A stretch of 64,000 bases of DNA, taken from assembly GCF_000014425.1 (NCBI RefSeq), contig NC_008530.1:992001-1056000 (forward strand). The letters are read 5' to 3'. A model generated the notes under the pieces. The model saw nothing but the letters and a program-made list of their open reading frames with translations, made no database searches and was not told the origin of the DNA. Shown piece by piece: positions 18,339 through 28,015 of this stretch (positions within the stretch are counted from its first letter, which is position 1; each line of letters begins with the position of its first letter). The stretch is from Lactobacillus gasseri ATCC 33323 = JCM 1131. Its GTDB lineage: Bacteria > Bacillota > Bacilli > Lactobacillales > Lactobacillaceae. The translations under genes were made by a program, and so were the position numbers.

Positions 18339-18749
18339 TTATAACCCATCTGCCATTAAGTTGTTAACAACTATTTGCATCTTACTATCAAAATCTTGGA
18401 TTTTTTCTTGACTCCAAGTAGAAAAAACTTGTGCCTCAATTTGTCTTAAAACATCCTTTAATTCTTGGGCTTTGGCTAGTCCTTCAGCATTCAAATTCAA
18501 AGATTTACTAGAATCCTTCTTTGAACGCTCAACTTTAATTAAGGCAGCAGTTTTTTTCTGCTTAATTTGTCTACTTAAGGTAGAAAGCGATATACTTAGT
18601 GCTTGTGCTAATTCCCCCATCGTCAACGTTTCATTTTGATGACGGTCAAAGAAAAGCAATAAACGAGTTTGAGAAAGGTTTAAACCACATTTTTTATTAA
18701 TTGCCCGCTTAATACTTTCACTAACACTATTAAATATTAAGACATCCAT
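18339..18749 (-). CDS. MarR family transcriptional regulator
   Basis: 136 residues with a winged helix-turn-helix: NKKCGLNLSQTRLLLFFD, LTMGELAQALSISLSTLSRQIKQKKTAALIKVER and the wing KDSSKSLNLNAEGLAKAQEL. It is probably a dimeric repressor. Upstream, between it and the divergent rqcH, is a dyad of TTGTGAAAA half-sites (18820-18840) plus a third half-site, a good candidate for its own operator. degV follows downstream on the same strand. The ligand is unknown; a fatty-acid link is only suggested by the DegV neighbour. Confidence 0.88.
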   Translation of the reverse strand: MDVLIFNSVSESIKRAINKKCGLNLSQTRLLLFFDRHQNETLTMGELAQALSISLSTLSRQIKQKKTAALIKVERSKKDSSKSLNLNAEGLAKAQELKDVLRQIEAQVFSTWSQEKIQDFDSKMQIVVNNLMADGL

Positions 18750-18819
18750 TTTTATTTACCACCTATGCTTATATTTCCCATTTTTTCTAATCAACAATAA
18801 TTCTAAGACATAATTCGAG

Positions 18820-18860
18820 TTTTCACAAGATTTGTGAAAATTTAACAATATTTGTGAAAA
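18820..18860. promoter_or_regulatory. Candidate MarR operator: inverted repeat plus third half-site
   Basis: TTTTCACAA (18820-18828), spacer GAT, TTGTGAAAA (18832-18840) form a perfect 9-3-9 dyad. A third copy TTTGTGAAAA is at 18851-18860, 20 bp after the second. It lies 71 bp upstream of the marR start and between marR and rqcH. Confidence 0.6.
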
Positions 18861-18937
18861 AATCACGTACTTACTAAACAAGGAAATATATAGTATTAAA
18901 GAGTATAATATATATACTATTCTTAAGGAGGACACTT

Positions 18938-20629
18938 ATGGCTTTTGATGGTTTATTTATTCATAGTCTCTTAAAAAATCTCTCCCCCACTTTAATTGGA
19001 GGAAAACTTACAAAAATCTATCAACCATTCGAACAAGATTTAGTTTTAAATTTTAGAAAAGTTCGAAAAAACCAACGTTTATTAATTTCCGCGAATGCCC
19101 AGAATCCGCGGTTTTATATTACAACTGAGACAATTACTAATCCCGATGTCGCCCCTACTTTTGTTATGGTCCTACGTAAATACTTAGAAGGATCTATTCT
19201 TCAAGAAATTAAGCAAGTCGACGTAGAAAGAATTGTTAATTTTCATTTTTCTAATCGAAATGAGCTGGGCGATGAAATGCAGCTTATTTTATCAGTTGAG
19301 TTAATGGGGCGGCACAGTAATGTCATCTTATATAATGCAGATGACAACAAGATTATTGATCTACTTAAGAGGATCAATCCTGATGAAAACCGGGCTCGTT
19401 TATTACTTCCGCATGCATCTTATGAATTGCCACCACTTTTACCAGGACTCAACGGTTTTAATTTATCTTTAGATCAGTTTAATAATTTAAAGACAAAATA
19501 TCCTGAACCAATGGATTTTGTAAAGCAATTTAACGGCTTAGATGGGGATGATAAAAAAGAATTTGCAGGATATCTAGAAGATGACTTTACCTATAGTTCC
19601 CTGCAAACATTTTTTAACCAATTTAATCGACCTAAAGGATATATCTTACAGACTACTAAGCATAAAGATCGAGTATATACTTACCTTCCCTATCATCTTG
19701 AGTTAAATTTGATTTACTCTAATGACGATATCAACAAAACACTTGATGATTTTTACCACGAGCAAGCGAATCGGGAATGGGTAAAGCAAAAGTCTAAAAA
19801 AATTGAAAATATCGTTAATAATGAACTTAAAAAGCTCAAGAAAAAAATTATTAAGTTACGCAAGCAATTAGATCAAGCTGAAAATTCTGAAGGATATCGG
19901 ATTAAGGGCGAATTACTTAATGCTTATCTTCATGAGGTAAAACCTGGTATGGAAAGTATTGATTTGCCCAATTATTATAAAAATAATCAACCATTAAAAA
20001 TAAAGCTTGATCCTGCTCTCTCTCCTGCTAGAAATGCTCAGAAATACTTTACTCGTTATCAAAAATTACGTAATTCAATTAAACATGTTAACGAACAAAT
20101 AAAGTTAGCTAATGAAAATTTAGATTATTTTGAGTCTATTCAAACAGCAATTGATAATGCCGATCCTCAAGATATTGATGCAATAAGTGATGAATTAATT
20201 AATCAAGGATATTTGAAAGAACAAACCCATAATCGTCGACGCAAGAAGAAAATTAGTGAAAAGAATTTGAATACTTTCAAATTGAATGATGGTAAAAAAG
20301 TATTAGTTGGAAAAAATAATTATCAAAATGATTGGTTAACTTTAAAAAAGTCTGACAAACGTGATTATTGGTTCCACGTTAAGAATATGCCTGGTTCCCA
20401 TGTAATACTGCAAGACAGCAATCCAAGCGATGAAGACATTAAAGAAGCTGCTGAAATTGCAGCCTACTTTTCAAAGGGAAAAACTTCAAGTCATGTTCCT
20501 GTAGATTATGTTCAGGTAAAAAGGATTAAGAAACCAAATGGTGCTAAACCCGGCTTCGTTATCTATACTGGTCAAAATTCAATTGAGGTAACACCTGATG
20601 AACAAGATGTTTTAAGTAAAAAAATATAA
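18938..20629 (+). CDS. rqcH: RqcH/NFACT family ribosome quality control protein (FbpA-like)
   Basis: 563 residues. NFACT-N occupies about 1-220 (MAFDGLFIHSLLKNL, GGKLTKIYQP, ELMGRHSNVILY), followed by a coiled-coil/HhH middle (LKKLKKKIIKLRKQLDQAE) and the C-terminal NFACT-R domain (TLKKSDKRDYWFHVKNMPGSHVIL, SSHVPVDYVQVKRIKKPNGAKPGFV). In Bacillus the protein recruits tRNA-Ala to stalled 50S subunits and adds alanine tails; older annotations call it fibronectin-binding protein. Residues 97-98, Asp-Arg in B. subtilis RqcH and needed for tRNA use, are Glu-Arg here. AAGGAGG precedes the ATG. It is transcribed divergently from marR and alone. Confidence 0.93.
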   Translation: MAFDGLFIHSLLKNLSPTLIGGKLTKIYQPFEQDLVLNFRKVRKNQRLLISANAQNPRFYITTETITNPDVAPTFVMVLRKYLEGSILQEIKQVDVERIVNFHFSNRNELGDEMQLILSVELMGRHSNVILYNADDNKIIDLLKRINPDENRARLLLPHASYELPPLLPGLNGFNLSLDQFNNLKTKYPEPMDFVKQFNGLDGDDKKEFAGYLEDDFTYSSLQTFFNQFNRPKGYILQTTKHKDRVYTYLPYHLELNLIYSNDDINKTLDDFYHEQANREWVKQKSKKIENIVNNELKKLKKKIIKLRKQLDQAENSEGYRIKGELLNAYLHEVKPGMESIDLPNYYKNNQPLKIKLDPALSPARNAQKYFTRYQKLRNSIKHVNEQIKLANENLDYFESIQTAIDNADPQDIDAISDELINQGYLKEQTHNRRRKKKISEKNLNTFKLNDGKKVLVGKNNYQNDWLTLKKSDKRDYWFHVKNMPGSHVILQDSNPSDEDIKEAAEIAAYFSKGKTSSHVPVDYVQVKRIKKPNGAKPGFVIYTGQNSIEVTPDEQDVLSKKI

Positions 20630-20630
20630 G

Positions 20631-20677
20631 AAAACGCTCAACTTATAGATTTAATTTTCTATAAATTGAGCGTTTTT
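20631..20677. terminator. Bidirectional intrinsic terminator
   Basis: AAAACGCTCAACTTATAGA and TTCTATAAATTGAGCGTTTT pair around TTTAATT with one mismatch. It sits between the convergent rqcH and carB-like genes. Confidence 0.88.
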
Positions 20678-20715
20678 ATATACCCATCAGTTTACATAAT
20701 TAATAATATTTAATT

Positions 20716-23700
20716 TTATAATGGCTGTGTAGTCATTGCTAAGGTTTCAAGCACTGTTAGTACGTCTTGAGCCGATTGTAAACTAGAAAAGACAGGAATA
20801 TGAGTACTTAAAGCGGCATCCTTAATCATAATTGCATCATGACTAGCAGAATCGGATAAACTAGTAACGTTAATGACTAAATTAATGCGGTGTTGCTTAA
20901 TTTTTTCTAGCAAACTATTGCTACCCTCTTGGACTTTTCCGATAATTCCAGTAGTAATACCTTCTTCAGCTAAAACATTAGCTGTCCCTTCAGTAGCTAA
21001 TAATTTAAATCCTAACTGATGGAACCTTGCAGCTATTTTAATTGCATTTCGCTTTTCAGAATCCTTAACAGAAATAAATACGGTCCCATATGTCGAAATC
21101 ATTAAATCACTACCTTCATATCCCTTAAATAAGGCTGTTGGTAAATGCTTAGCACGTCCAATTACACTTCCAGACGTCTTCATCTTGGAATCAAAGGTAT
21201 TCTCACTTTGATAAGATAAATAAGAAAATACAGGCATTTTGACATGAATTAAGTTATTTGATGGCCAAATGTCACTAGGTAATTCTAATTCAGATAGTTT
21301 ATTCCCCAAGAGAACTTTCATGGTAATTGCAGTAATATCTCTCTTCAAAGCTTTATTTAAAAAGGCTACATTATGCCCTGAATAACTCTTCATTTGCAAT
21401 AAGTATATCTGATCATGAGCTAATAAAAAATGTAAATTAACTGGTCCTCTTAAATGTAATTTAGTTGCAATGCTAATTGCACTATCACGTAATCTACGTT
21501 GATCATTTGTTGACAAATTTTGTGGTCGATAAACAGCTATTGAGTCACTAGCATGTGATCCAGTTTGTTCGAAATGTTCAATAATTCCTGGAATAGTAAC
21601 ATTTTTACCATCAGAAATAGCTGTGACTTCGTATTTTTTCCCTTCAATGAACTTGGAAACTGTTATATGTTCCAATGAATTTTCAGCAATATATCTTTGT
21701 AAGGCAGGTAAATCAAAAACAACAGCGGACTTTTGTTTCTTACCATTGCTGGTACCACCGATCAAAGCTGGAAAACCATTGTCTTTTACAAAAGCAAAAA
21801 TACTTTTTTCATTATCACATTGAAGAGCTGGAACAGGATTAACCCCAGATTGATATACTTCTTCAGCATGGTCTTCTTTTAGAATTTCTTTCAAATTAGG
21901 CTGCCCTAAAATCGTTAACCCATGTTCTAGAAGCTGAATCCGATACTGGTTAATTTGTTTACCAGAGAATTGAGTTACAACTTTAGTAATATTTTCTTTC
22001 CAAGCGACGTCTAAAATATTTTCTAAAGTAATTGGTTCAAAATAAACCCGGTCGCATACATCATAAGCTGCACTCACACTTTCAGGGTTATTACTAATAA
22101 TCACTGGACTAATTCCCTGCTCTTTCAAAGTTTCTGCTGCATGATAGAGCATATAGTCGAATTCCCCAGTTAAAGATACCTGAAATGGTTTTAGCCCTAA
22201 AAGAAGGCATTTTTTTGAATTAGATAATGGTTTTACTTCATCCTCAATTCCGTAACTACTATAAACTGCCTTAATATTAGGATGTATTAATCCTGCTGTT
22301 CCATCAATTTCAATATAGCTTGGCTGAATTGACCATTTTGTACATAGATTAGCAATGGCCTTTTCTTCTTGTCCCGTAATTTCAGCAATTAAGCGATTAG
22401 AAAAACCATTCTTTTTTACTTTAAGTAATAAGTCAGGAGTTAGTTCATCCGCTTGCAACTTTTTTAATAAAATCAAAATATGATTAAACTTCTGCAAAAA
22501 TACTAAATGAACATGTAAAAGTTTGTATAACTTGTGATAACTAATTCCTTTAGCTAAAGCTGCTAAAAGTGTTACTAAATGCATTTCATTAGGATGGCTT
22601 AAATCTTGCAGCAATTGTTCTTCACTTTTAGCACACTCTTTATTGAAAGTTGTTACATTATTAGAAAAACCAGTTGTTGATTGTAGCGCTTTTAAAAATG
22701 CACTTTCGAAATTACGACCTATTCCAAGTGCTTGTCCACCTGAAGTAGTTTTATTGTTTAAAGCATAGTGATTATAACCTGCTTCAGTAAATGACCAATA
22801 AGGCAATTTTACAAAGCAAGCGTCTTGTACTGGATCAACTGCCGCTGAAATACCAGACTGTGGATCAGTTATTTCATTTAAATTATATCCAAGTGCAATT
22901 TTGGCAGTTACATAGCCAATCGAATAAACACCGCTTCTATATGAAAGTAGACTAGTTTGAGTCAGGCGTGGCTTTATACTTAACACTTTATAATTAAAAG
23001 ATTCACCACTTTGTTTAACAGCAAAATGAATACTTAATGCACCATGCAAGTTAAGGCAATTGGCAATTTTGCGACAACAATTTCGCAATCTCTGGATCTG
23101 ATTGTTATTCCTAGTTAAAATAGGCGTAACTAGTAAGGAATCAGAAGAATTGATACCCACCGGCTCCAAACTGCCGGTATTGCCAACGAAACAAAAATTG
23201 CCATTATTATCACGGACAATATCAAAAATCAATTCTTCCCAATTAGATAGATCTTCACTTAATCGATAATCTTTCCAATTAAAATGATCGTCATTTTCTT
23301 CATCTAAAAAATATTGCTCTAATTGAGTTAGGTTGCTCAATGAAATCATATTGTCTGGACGATAATGCTGTTTTTTTGACAAAAGAAGTGGAAAGTGCGC
23401 ATGTTCAACTATGCGTCTTAAATCGTCTTCTTTTTCTAAAATCCATTGATTTGCTACAGCAATCTTATTTGCCTTAAGAAAAGTATAAAAATTATGCGGT
23501 GTCGACAAACTTAAAGCCAAACTATTAATAGTTAATAGCTCAATATTCATTTGAGTTAAAATTCCGGATTCTAATAGCTCTTTAGTAAGCCTTAAGGCAG
23601 GCTTTCCTCCAAAAGCTGGAATAATTGCATCTGGCTTTTCCATTCGAATAATACGCTTCACAAAAGGAAGCGTCATTGGCTCGAGATAAACGTTTACATC

Positions 23701-23880
23701 TGGACGAGGATCAGTTGTTACTGTTGCTGGATTAGGATTGATTAGAACAACTTGAATACTACTTTCTTCAAATGCAGCTAAAGCCTGTTTAGCTAAAATA
23801 TCTAACTCTGTAACTTCTCCAACAATACTTGGCCCGGCCCCAATCACAAGAACTTTATTAATTTCATTATGTAAAGGCAT
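20716..23880 (-). CDS. Carbamoyl-phosphate synthase large-subunit homologue lacking ATP-grasp catalytic residues
   Basis: 1054 residues, close to the normal CarB length, with no frameshift. The CarB order is recognisable: two pseudo-repeats (VLVIGAGPSIVGEVTELD; LLLGLKPFQVSLTGEFDYMLYHAAETL with NNPESVSAAYDVCDRVYFEPITLENIL) and a C-terminal MGS-like allosteric domain (about 925-1054: FHQLGFKLLATEGTANVLAEEGI). Yet the active-site residues of both ATP-grasp halves are gone. Against E. coli, Arg129 becomes His, Arg169 Ser168, Gln285 His285, Glu299 Ser301 and Asn301 Lys303 (EMNPR reads SIKPR); the glycine loop RPSFTMGGSGGG reads SKKQHYRPDNMIS. In the second half EVNPRA reads QMKSYS and RPSYVLGG reads IGGTSNGK. 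It is very unlikely to make carbamoyl phosphate. It lies 3 bp after the carA-like gene. Confidence 0.85.
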   Translation of the reverse strand: MPLHNEINKVLVIGAGPSIVGEVTELDILAKQALAAFEESSIQVVLINPNPATVTTDPRPDVNVYLEPMTLPFVKRIIRMEKPDAIIPAFGGKPALRLTKELLESGILTQMNIELLTINSLALSLSTPHNFYTFLKANKIAVANQWILEKEDDLRRIVEHAHFPLLLSKKQHYRPDNMISLSNLTQLEQYFLDEENDDHFNWKDYRLSEDLSNWEELIFDIVRDNNGNFCFVGNTGSLEPVGINSSDSLLVTPILTRNNNQIQRLRNCCRKIANCLNLHGALSIHFAVKQSGESFNYKVLSIKPRLTQTSLLSYRSGVYSIGYVTAKIALGYNLNEITDPQSGISAAVDPVQDACFVKLPYWSFTEAGYNHYALNNKTTSGGQALGIGRNFESAFLKALQSTTGFSNNVTTFNKECAKSEEQLLQDLSHPNEMHLVTLLAALAKGISYHKLYKLLHVHLVFLQKFNHILILLKKLQADELTPDLLLKVKKNGFSNRLIAEITGQEEKAIANLCTKWSIQPSYIEIDGTAGLIHPNIKAVYSSYGIEDEVKPLSNSKKCLLLGLKPFQVSLTGEFDYMLYHAAETLKEQGISPVIISNNPESVSAAYDVCDRVYFEPITLENILDVAWKENITKVVTQFSGKQINQYRIQLLEHGLTILGQPNLKEILKEDHAEEVYQSGVNPVPALQCDNEKSIFAFVKDNGFPALIGGTSNGKKQKSAVVFDLPALQRYIAENSLEHITVSKFIEGKKYEVTAISDGKNVTIPGIIEHFEQTGSHASDSIAVYRPQNLSTNDQRRLRDSAISIATKLHLRGPVNLHFLLAHDQIYLLQMKSYSGHNVAFLNKALKRDITAITMKVLLGNKLSELELPSDIWPSNNLIHVKMPVFSYLSYQSENTFDSKMKTSGSVIGRAKHLPTALFKGYEGSDLMISTYGTVFISVKDSEKRNAIKIAARFHQLGFKLLATEGTANVLAEEGITTGIIGKVQEGSNSLLEKIKQHRINLVINVTSLSDSASHDAIMIKDAALSTHIPVFSSLQSAQDVLTVLETLAMTTQPL

Positions 23881-23883
23881 ATT

Positions 23884-24939
23884 CTACTCCATCATATTCA
23901 AAAACTGATCATAAATGCTGGCTGCGTCAAAATTACCTGGCGAACCCTCTGGATTAAAAGCAGTTGCCAAAACTTTATCGTCTTTAATACTAAAACCAGC
24001 TAATAAATCTGACTTCAAGTCAAAATATTTACGTGAAAGATTTAATGATAAACTATCTGGAACAACTAGCTGATCAATATTCATTGCAGTTTGCCAAATT
24101 CGATTATTAGTTTGCTCAATAACGGGGAAATTACTGCCATTATAGGCAGGAATCAAGTCTAAAAGTTCTAAATTTAAGAAATTACTAATGGCAAGAAAGC
24201 CTAATCCAATTCCTAGAATTGGTAATTTTCCATAAAATTTATCAAAAACAGGCTTCAAAAAAGGTGCAACTTCTTCTACCCTACCTGGTCCATTAGAAAT
24301 CACAATTGCATCTGCTCGTAAATTGATAATGTCATATATTGATGCATTGTATGGTAAAACAACACTATTAATTTTGCGTAATGAAAGGGATCGTAGCAAT
24401 GAATGTTTTAGACCTAAATCAATTACAGCAACAGTTTTACCAACATTTGGTGCAGCATAGGGATGAGTAGTAGAAATTTGAGCTGTTTTATTTTTCGGCA
24501 GAACTAGCGCCTTAATTTGATCAAACGCATGAGCATCATCAGTATCCATAATGGAGGCTTTGATTACTTGTTTATTTTTTAGCTTTTGAACTAACGCCCG
24601 TGTATCAACACCATAGATTGCCGGTATTCTTTTTTCTTTTAAAAAATCATTTAAGTCTTGAAAAGTTGGATTTGCAGAAATATGAAAAGCAATGTCATTA
24701 GCAATTATTCCACGCACACTTGGATCGATTGACTCATAATCGATAGCATTAATACCACTACCACCAATCATTGGTGTTGTAAAAGCTAAGATTTTACCAA
24801 AATTAGCAGGATCTGAAATAGCTTCCTGATAGCCAAAATTACTAGTTTGAATGGCAAGTTCACCTGTAGCAGTAATCGGTGCACCAAAACCGTGTCCGGA
24901 AAATGCTGTGCCATCTTCAAGAATTAAATATCGTCTCAT
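23884..24939 (-). CDS. Carbamoyl-phosphate synthase small-subunit homologue with inactive glutaminase site
   Basis: 351 residues, full CarA length. The N-terminal domain is well kept (RYLILEDGTAFSGHGFG, NFGYQEAISDP, IPAIYGVDTRALVQKL), and the class I amidotransferase domain is present with ISNGPGRVEEVAPFL. The nucleophile motif GICLGHQ reads GIGLGFL (Cys to Gly near residue 245, next His to Phe), and the second triad element YHPEASPGP reads FNPEGSPGN (His to Asn near 329; Glu kept). It cannot hydrolyse glutamine by the usual mechanism. It follows rluD by 3 bp and precedes the carB-like gene by 3 bp, the place where pyr genes stand in related bacteria. Probably a retained pseudoenzyme; a decaying remnant is the alternative. 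Confidence 0.87.
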   Translation of the reverse strand: MRRYLILEDGTAFSGHGFGAPITATGELAIQTSNFGYQEAISDPANFGKILAFTTPMIGGSGINAIDYESIDPSVRGIIANDIAFHISANPTFQDLNDFLKEKRIPAIYGVDTRALVQKLKNKQVIKASIMDTDDAHAFDQIKALVLPKNKTAQISTTHPYAAPNVGKTVAVIDLGLKHSLLRSLSLRKINSVVLPYNASIYDIINLRADAIVISNGPGRVEEVAPFLKPVFDKFYGKLPILGIGLGFLAISNFLNLELLDLIPAYNGSNFPVIEQTNNRIWQTAMNIDQLVVPDSLSLNLSRKYFDLKSDLLAGFSIKDDKVLATAFNPEGSPGNFDAASIYDQFLNMME

Positions 24940-24942
24940 AAA

Positions 24943-25857
24943 TCAATGCTTCACTTCTCGTCGTAAATTCTCTAATTGTTTTTCAAAAATCGCTGGTAGG
25001 GGTGCAGAAAACTCTAGCCATTTGTGTGTAGATGGTTGATAAAAGCCTAAAGTTTTGGCATGCAAAAATTGACCATGTCCTGCCAATGTTTTCTTAGGTC
25101 CATATAAAGGATCTCCAGCTAAAGGATGACCAATATATTTCATGTGAACTCTAATTTGATGAGTTCTCCCCGTTTCAAGAATACATTTAACTAAACTATA
25201 GTCTTTAAATTGCTCAAGCACAGTAAAATGAGTCACTGCAGCTTTCCCTTTAGGATTAACCGCCATTTGTTTCCGATTATTGGGATTTCTGCCAATCGGA
25301 GCATCAATGACCCCATTTTTGGTTTCAAAGTTACCATGAACAATTGCTAAATATTCTCTCTTATTTATTTTTTCTGCTAATTGCTTTTCTAAACTTTCAC
25401 GAGCTTTATCGTTCTTAGCTACCATTAGTAGACCAGAAGTATCTTTATCAATTCGATGAACGATACCTGGTCGAAAACCTTCAGGACTATCAGCTAATTC
25501 ATGAGTATGATATAGTAGACCATTAACTAAAGTATGATCAGGGTGGCCTGCTGAAGGATGAACTACCATTCCTTGCGGCTTATTAACTACAATCACATCA
25601 GCGTCTTCATAAACAATATCAAGATTTAAGTTTTGGGCCTCTAATGATAATGGCTTAGCTGGAGGGACAGTAATATCAATTGAATCACCAGCTTGCACCT
25701 TATAGGATACTTTCTCAGCCTTATGATTAACTAGGATGTTTTTATCATTAACTAGCTCTTTAATTTTTGTTCGGCTCAGATCTTTAAGCTTTTCAGCAAT
25801 CACTTTATCTAAGCGTCCCTTTTCTTCTTCAATTACTAAGTGATAATTCTCAGTCAT
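24943..25857 (-). CDS. rluD: RluA/RluD family 23S rRNA pseudouridine synthase
   Basis: 304 residues. An N-terminal S4 RNA-binding domain (RLDKVIAEKLKDLSRTKIKELVNDKNILVN) precedes the catalytic domain with the RluA-family signature HRIDKDTSGLLMVAKN, where the Asp is the nucleophile, and GRTHQIRVHMKYIGHPLAGDPLYG. It converts uridines of 23S rRNA to pseudouridine. It is placed between lspA (14 bp upstream) and the carA-like gene (3 bp downstream), matching the lspA-ylyB-pyr arrangement of Bacillus and many lactobacilli. The exact target uridines cannot be read from the sequence. Confidence 0.94.
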   Translation of the reverse strand: MTENYHLVIEEEKGRLDKVIAEKLKDLSRTKIKELVNDKNILVNHKAEKVSYKVQAGDSIDITVPPAKPLSLEAQNLNLDIVYEDADVIVVNKPQGMVVHPSAGHPDHTLVNGLLYHTHELADSPEGFRPGIVHRIDKDTSGLLMVAKNDKARESLEKQLAEKINKREYLAIVHGNFETKNGVIDAPIGRNPNNRKQMAVNPKGKAAVTHFTVLEQFKDYSLVKCILETGRTHQIRVHMKYIGHPLAGDPLYGPKKTLAGHGQFLHAKTLGFYQPSTHKWLEFSAPLPAIFEKQLENLRREVKH

Positions 25858-25871
25858 TTAACTCTTAGCCT

Positions 25872-26336
25872 TTAATCCTTTTCACTCATAAATATCAAAT
25901 AGATAAAAACAAGGACAATTCCAACTGTAATAGCACTATCAGCAATATTGAAAATATTAAACTGGACAAAATCTAATTGCAGCATATCAATTACATACTT
26001 TAAGTGTAATCGATCAATAAAATTGCCAATAATTCCCCCTAAAACTAGGGCTAGGCCAGTATCAAAAAGCCAATTTTTATATTTAGGATTAAAAAGATAA
26101 TAAACTACTACCGCAATTGCAGCAATACTAATTAAATAAAACAAAATCATTTGCCCGCTAAAGATATTCCAAGCAGCTCCATCATTTTGTAAATACGTAA
26201 ACGAAAGAATTCCAGGAATAACAGTGTGTTCATCACCTATTTTAAAATTAGTAACAATATAGTTTTTTAACCCTTGATCAGCGATAACTACTAGTAAAGA
26301 AATTACTAAATATAAGACTTGTTTGGCTCTCTTCAT
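25872..26336 (-). CDS. lspA: Lipoprotein signal peptidase (signal peptidase II)
   Basis: 154 residues with four hydrophobic segments. The two conserved blocks holding the catalytic aspartates are present: GGIIGNFIDRLHLKYVIDML and FNIFNIADSAITVGI, plus the N-terminal ADQGLKNYI segment. It cleaves prolipoprotein signal peptides before the lipid-modified Cys at the membrane. The start codon overlaps the end of fhs by one base, so translation is probably coupled; rluD follows after 14 bp. Confidence 0.96.
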   Translation of the reverse strand: MKRAKQVLYLVISLLVVIADQGLKNYIVTNFKIGDEHTVIPGILSFTYLQNDGAAWNIFSGQMILFYLISIAAIAVVVYYLFNPKYKNWLFDTGLALVLGGIIGNFIDRLHLKYVIDMLQLDFVQFNIFNIADSAITVGIVLVFIYLIFMSEKD

Positions 26337-28015
26337 TAGAATAATCCCGAAATCTTTCCATTATTGTCTACATCAATATCTAAAGCAGCAGGATGTTTAG
26401 GAAGGCCCGGCATGTCTAAAATTGAACCAGTTGCTACCACAATAAAGCCAGCCCCATTTTTAAGCGCAAGATCTTTAACATGGAGAATAAAATCTTCTGG
26501 AGCTCCAAGGATCTTCTTTTTATCGGTAAAACTATACTGCGTTTTAGCAATAATCACTGGTAATTCATCTTTGCCCATCTTCTTAATTTCTGCTAATTGT
26601 TTCTTTGCCGTATCAGAATATTCAATATCCTTGGCATGATAGATCTTATGAGCAATTTTGGCGATCTTATCTTCTACAGAATCTTCTGGCTTATAAACAG
26701 GCTTAAAGTCACTAGCTTTACCAGTTAACTCAACAACCTTTTCAGCTGCTTGGATTCCTCCCTTTGAACCTTCATCATGGTAAGAAACAATTTCACATTC
26801 AAAGCCATCATCTTGAACTAATTCTTTTAATTTGTTCAATTCCTGGTCAGTATCACTGGCAAACTTATTAATCAAGACAATTACTGGAACACCATAATGA
26901 GCCATATTTTCCATATGACGCTTCAAGTTAGCAAATCCCTTTTCTAAAGCAGGGATATTTTCTTCATCTAAATGATCTGTGCTTTCTTCAGCTTGATACT
27001 TTAATGCTCTTACAGTTGCTACTACTACAACAGCATCTGGACGTTTATCTAAGTGGTTTGATACAAAGTCCATAAACTTTTGCCCACCAAGGTCTGCGCC
27101 AAAACCTGCCTCAGTTAAAACATAATCACTTAAATGTAAGGCTGTGTTAGTAGCAATTACTGAATTAGCACCATGAGCGATATTTGCAAATGGTCCCCCG
27201 TGTACAATTGCCGGAGTATGTTCAAGCGTTTGAACTAGGTTAGGCTTTAATGCAGTTGATAATAAAGCAGCAATTGCTCCTTCAAACCCTAAGTCTTTAA
27301 CATAAACAGGTTCATCTTTGACAGAAAAGCCAACAAGAATATTTCCAATTCTCTTCTTTAAATCATTAATGTCAGTTGCTAAACACAAAATAGCCATTAA
27401 TTCATTTGCTACAGTAATTGCAAAGCTAGCTTCATGTTCGATTCCATTAAAACGTGATCCTTGACCGATAGTGATTTTTCTTAAAGTACGATCATTAACG
27501 TCAATTCCGCGTTTTAACAAAATACGATTTGGATCTAACTCTAGACTATTGTCTTGATAAATATAATTATCGACTAAAGCAGCTAAAGTATCAATTGCAC
27601 TAGTTAAAGCATGCATATCTCCTGTAAAATGCAAATTGATGTCTTCCATTGGGATGATTTGTGCATATCCACCACCGGTAGCTCCACCCTTTAATCCAAA
27701 AACAGGACCCATTGAGGGCTCTCTTAAAGCAATTAAAGTGTTTTTATGGAGTTGGTTGCGAATAGCATCCCCCAAACCAATAGTAATAGTCGATTTTCCT
27801 TCACCAGCAGGAGTAGGACTAATTGACGTAACTAAGATTAACTTTCCAAGTTTTTGGTTCTTCTTAATGCAATTAATACCCTTCCAGCTAATCTTAGCTT
27901 TATCATTGCCATAAAGTTCAATCTCCTCTGGCCGAAGGTCAATTTTTTGTGCAATTTCTTTAATTGGTAATTCTTTAGTATTCTGAGCAATCTCGATATC
28001 TGACTTCAAATTCAT
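26336..28015 (-). CDS. fhs: Formate-tetrahydrofolate ligase
   Basis: 559 residues, the family's usual length. The P-loop appears as [19 protein letters not shown], followed by [36 protein letters not shown] and [13 protein letters not shown], all hallmarks of formyl-THF synthetase. The enzyme joins formate to tetrahydrofolate with ATP, feeding one-carbon units to purine synthesis and initiator tRNA formylation. Its start overlaps the preceding small membrane protein gene by 4 bp, and its end overlaps lspA by 1 bp, so it is embedded in one operon. Confidence 0.97.
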   Translation of the reverse strand: MNLKSDIEIAQNTKELPIKEIAQKIDLRPEEIELYGNDKAKISWKGINCIKKNQKLGKLILVTSISPTPAGEGKSTITIGLGDAIRNQLHKNTLIALREPSMGPVFGLKGGATGGGYAQIIPMEDINLHFTGDMHALTSAIDTLAALVDNYIYQDNSLELDPNRILLKRGIDVNDRTLRKITIGQGSRFNGIEHEASFAITVANELMAILCLATDINDLKKRIGNILVGFSVKDEPVYVKDLGFEGAIAALLSTALKPNLVQTLEHTPAIVHGGPFANIAHGANSVIATNTALHLSDYVLTEAGFGADLGGQKFMDFVSNHLDKRPDAVVVVATVRALKYQAEESTDHLDEENIPALEKGFANLKRHMENMAHYGVPVIVLINKFASDTDQELNKLKELVQDDGFECEIVSYHDEGSKGGIQAAEKVVELTGKASDFKPVYKPEDSVEDKIAKIAHKIYHAKDIEYSDTAKKQLAEIKKMGKDELPVIIAKTQYSFTDKKKILGAPEDFILHVKDLALKNGAGFIVVATGSILDMPGLPKHPAALDIDVDNNGKISGLF

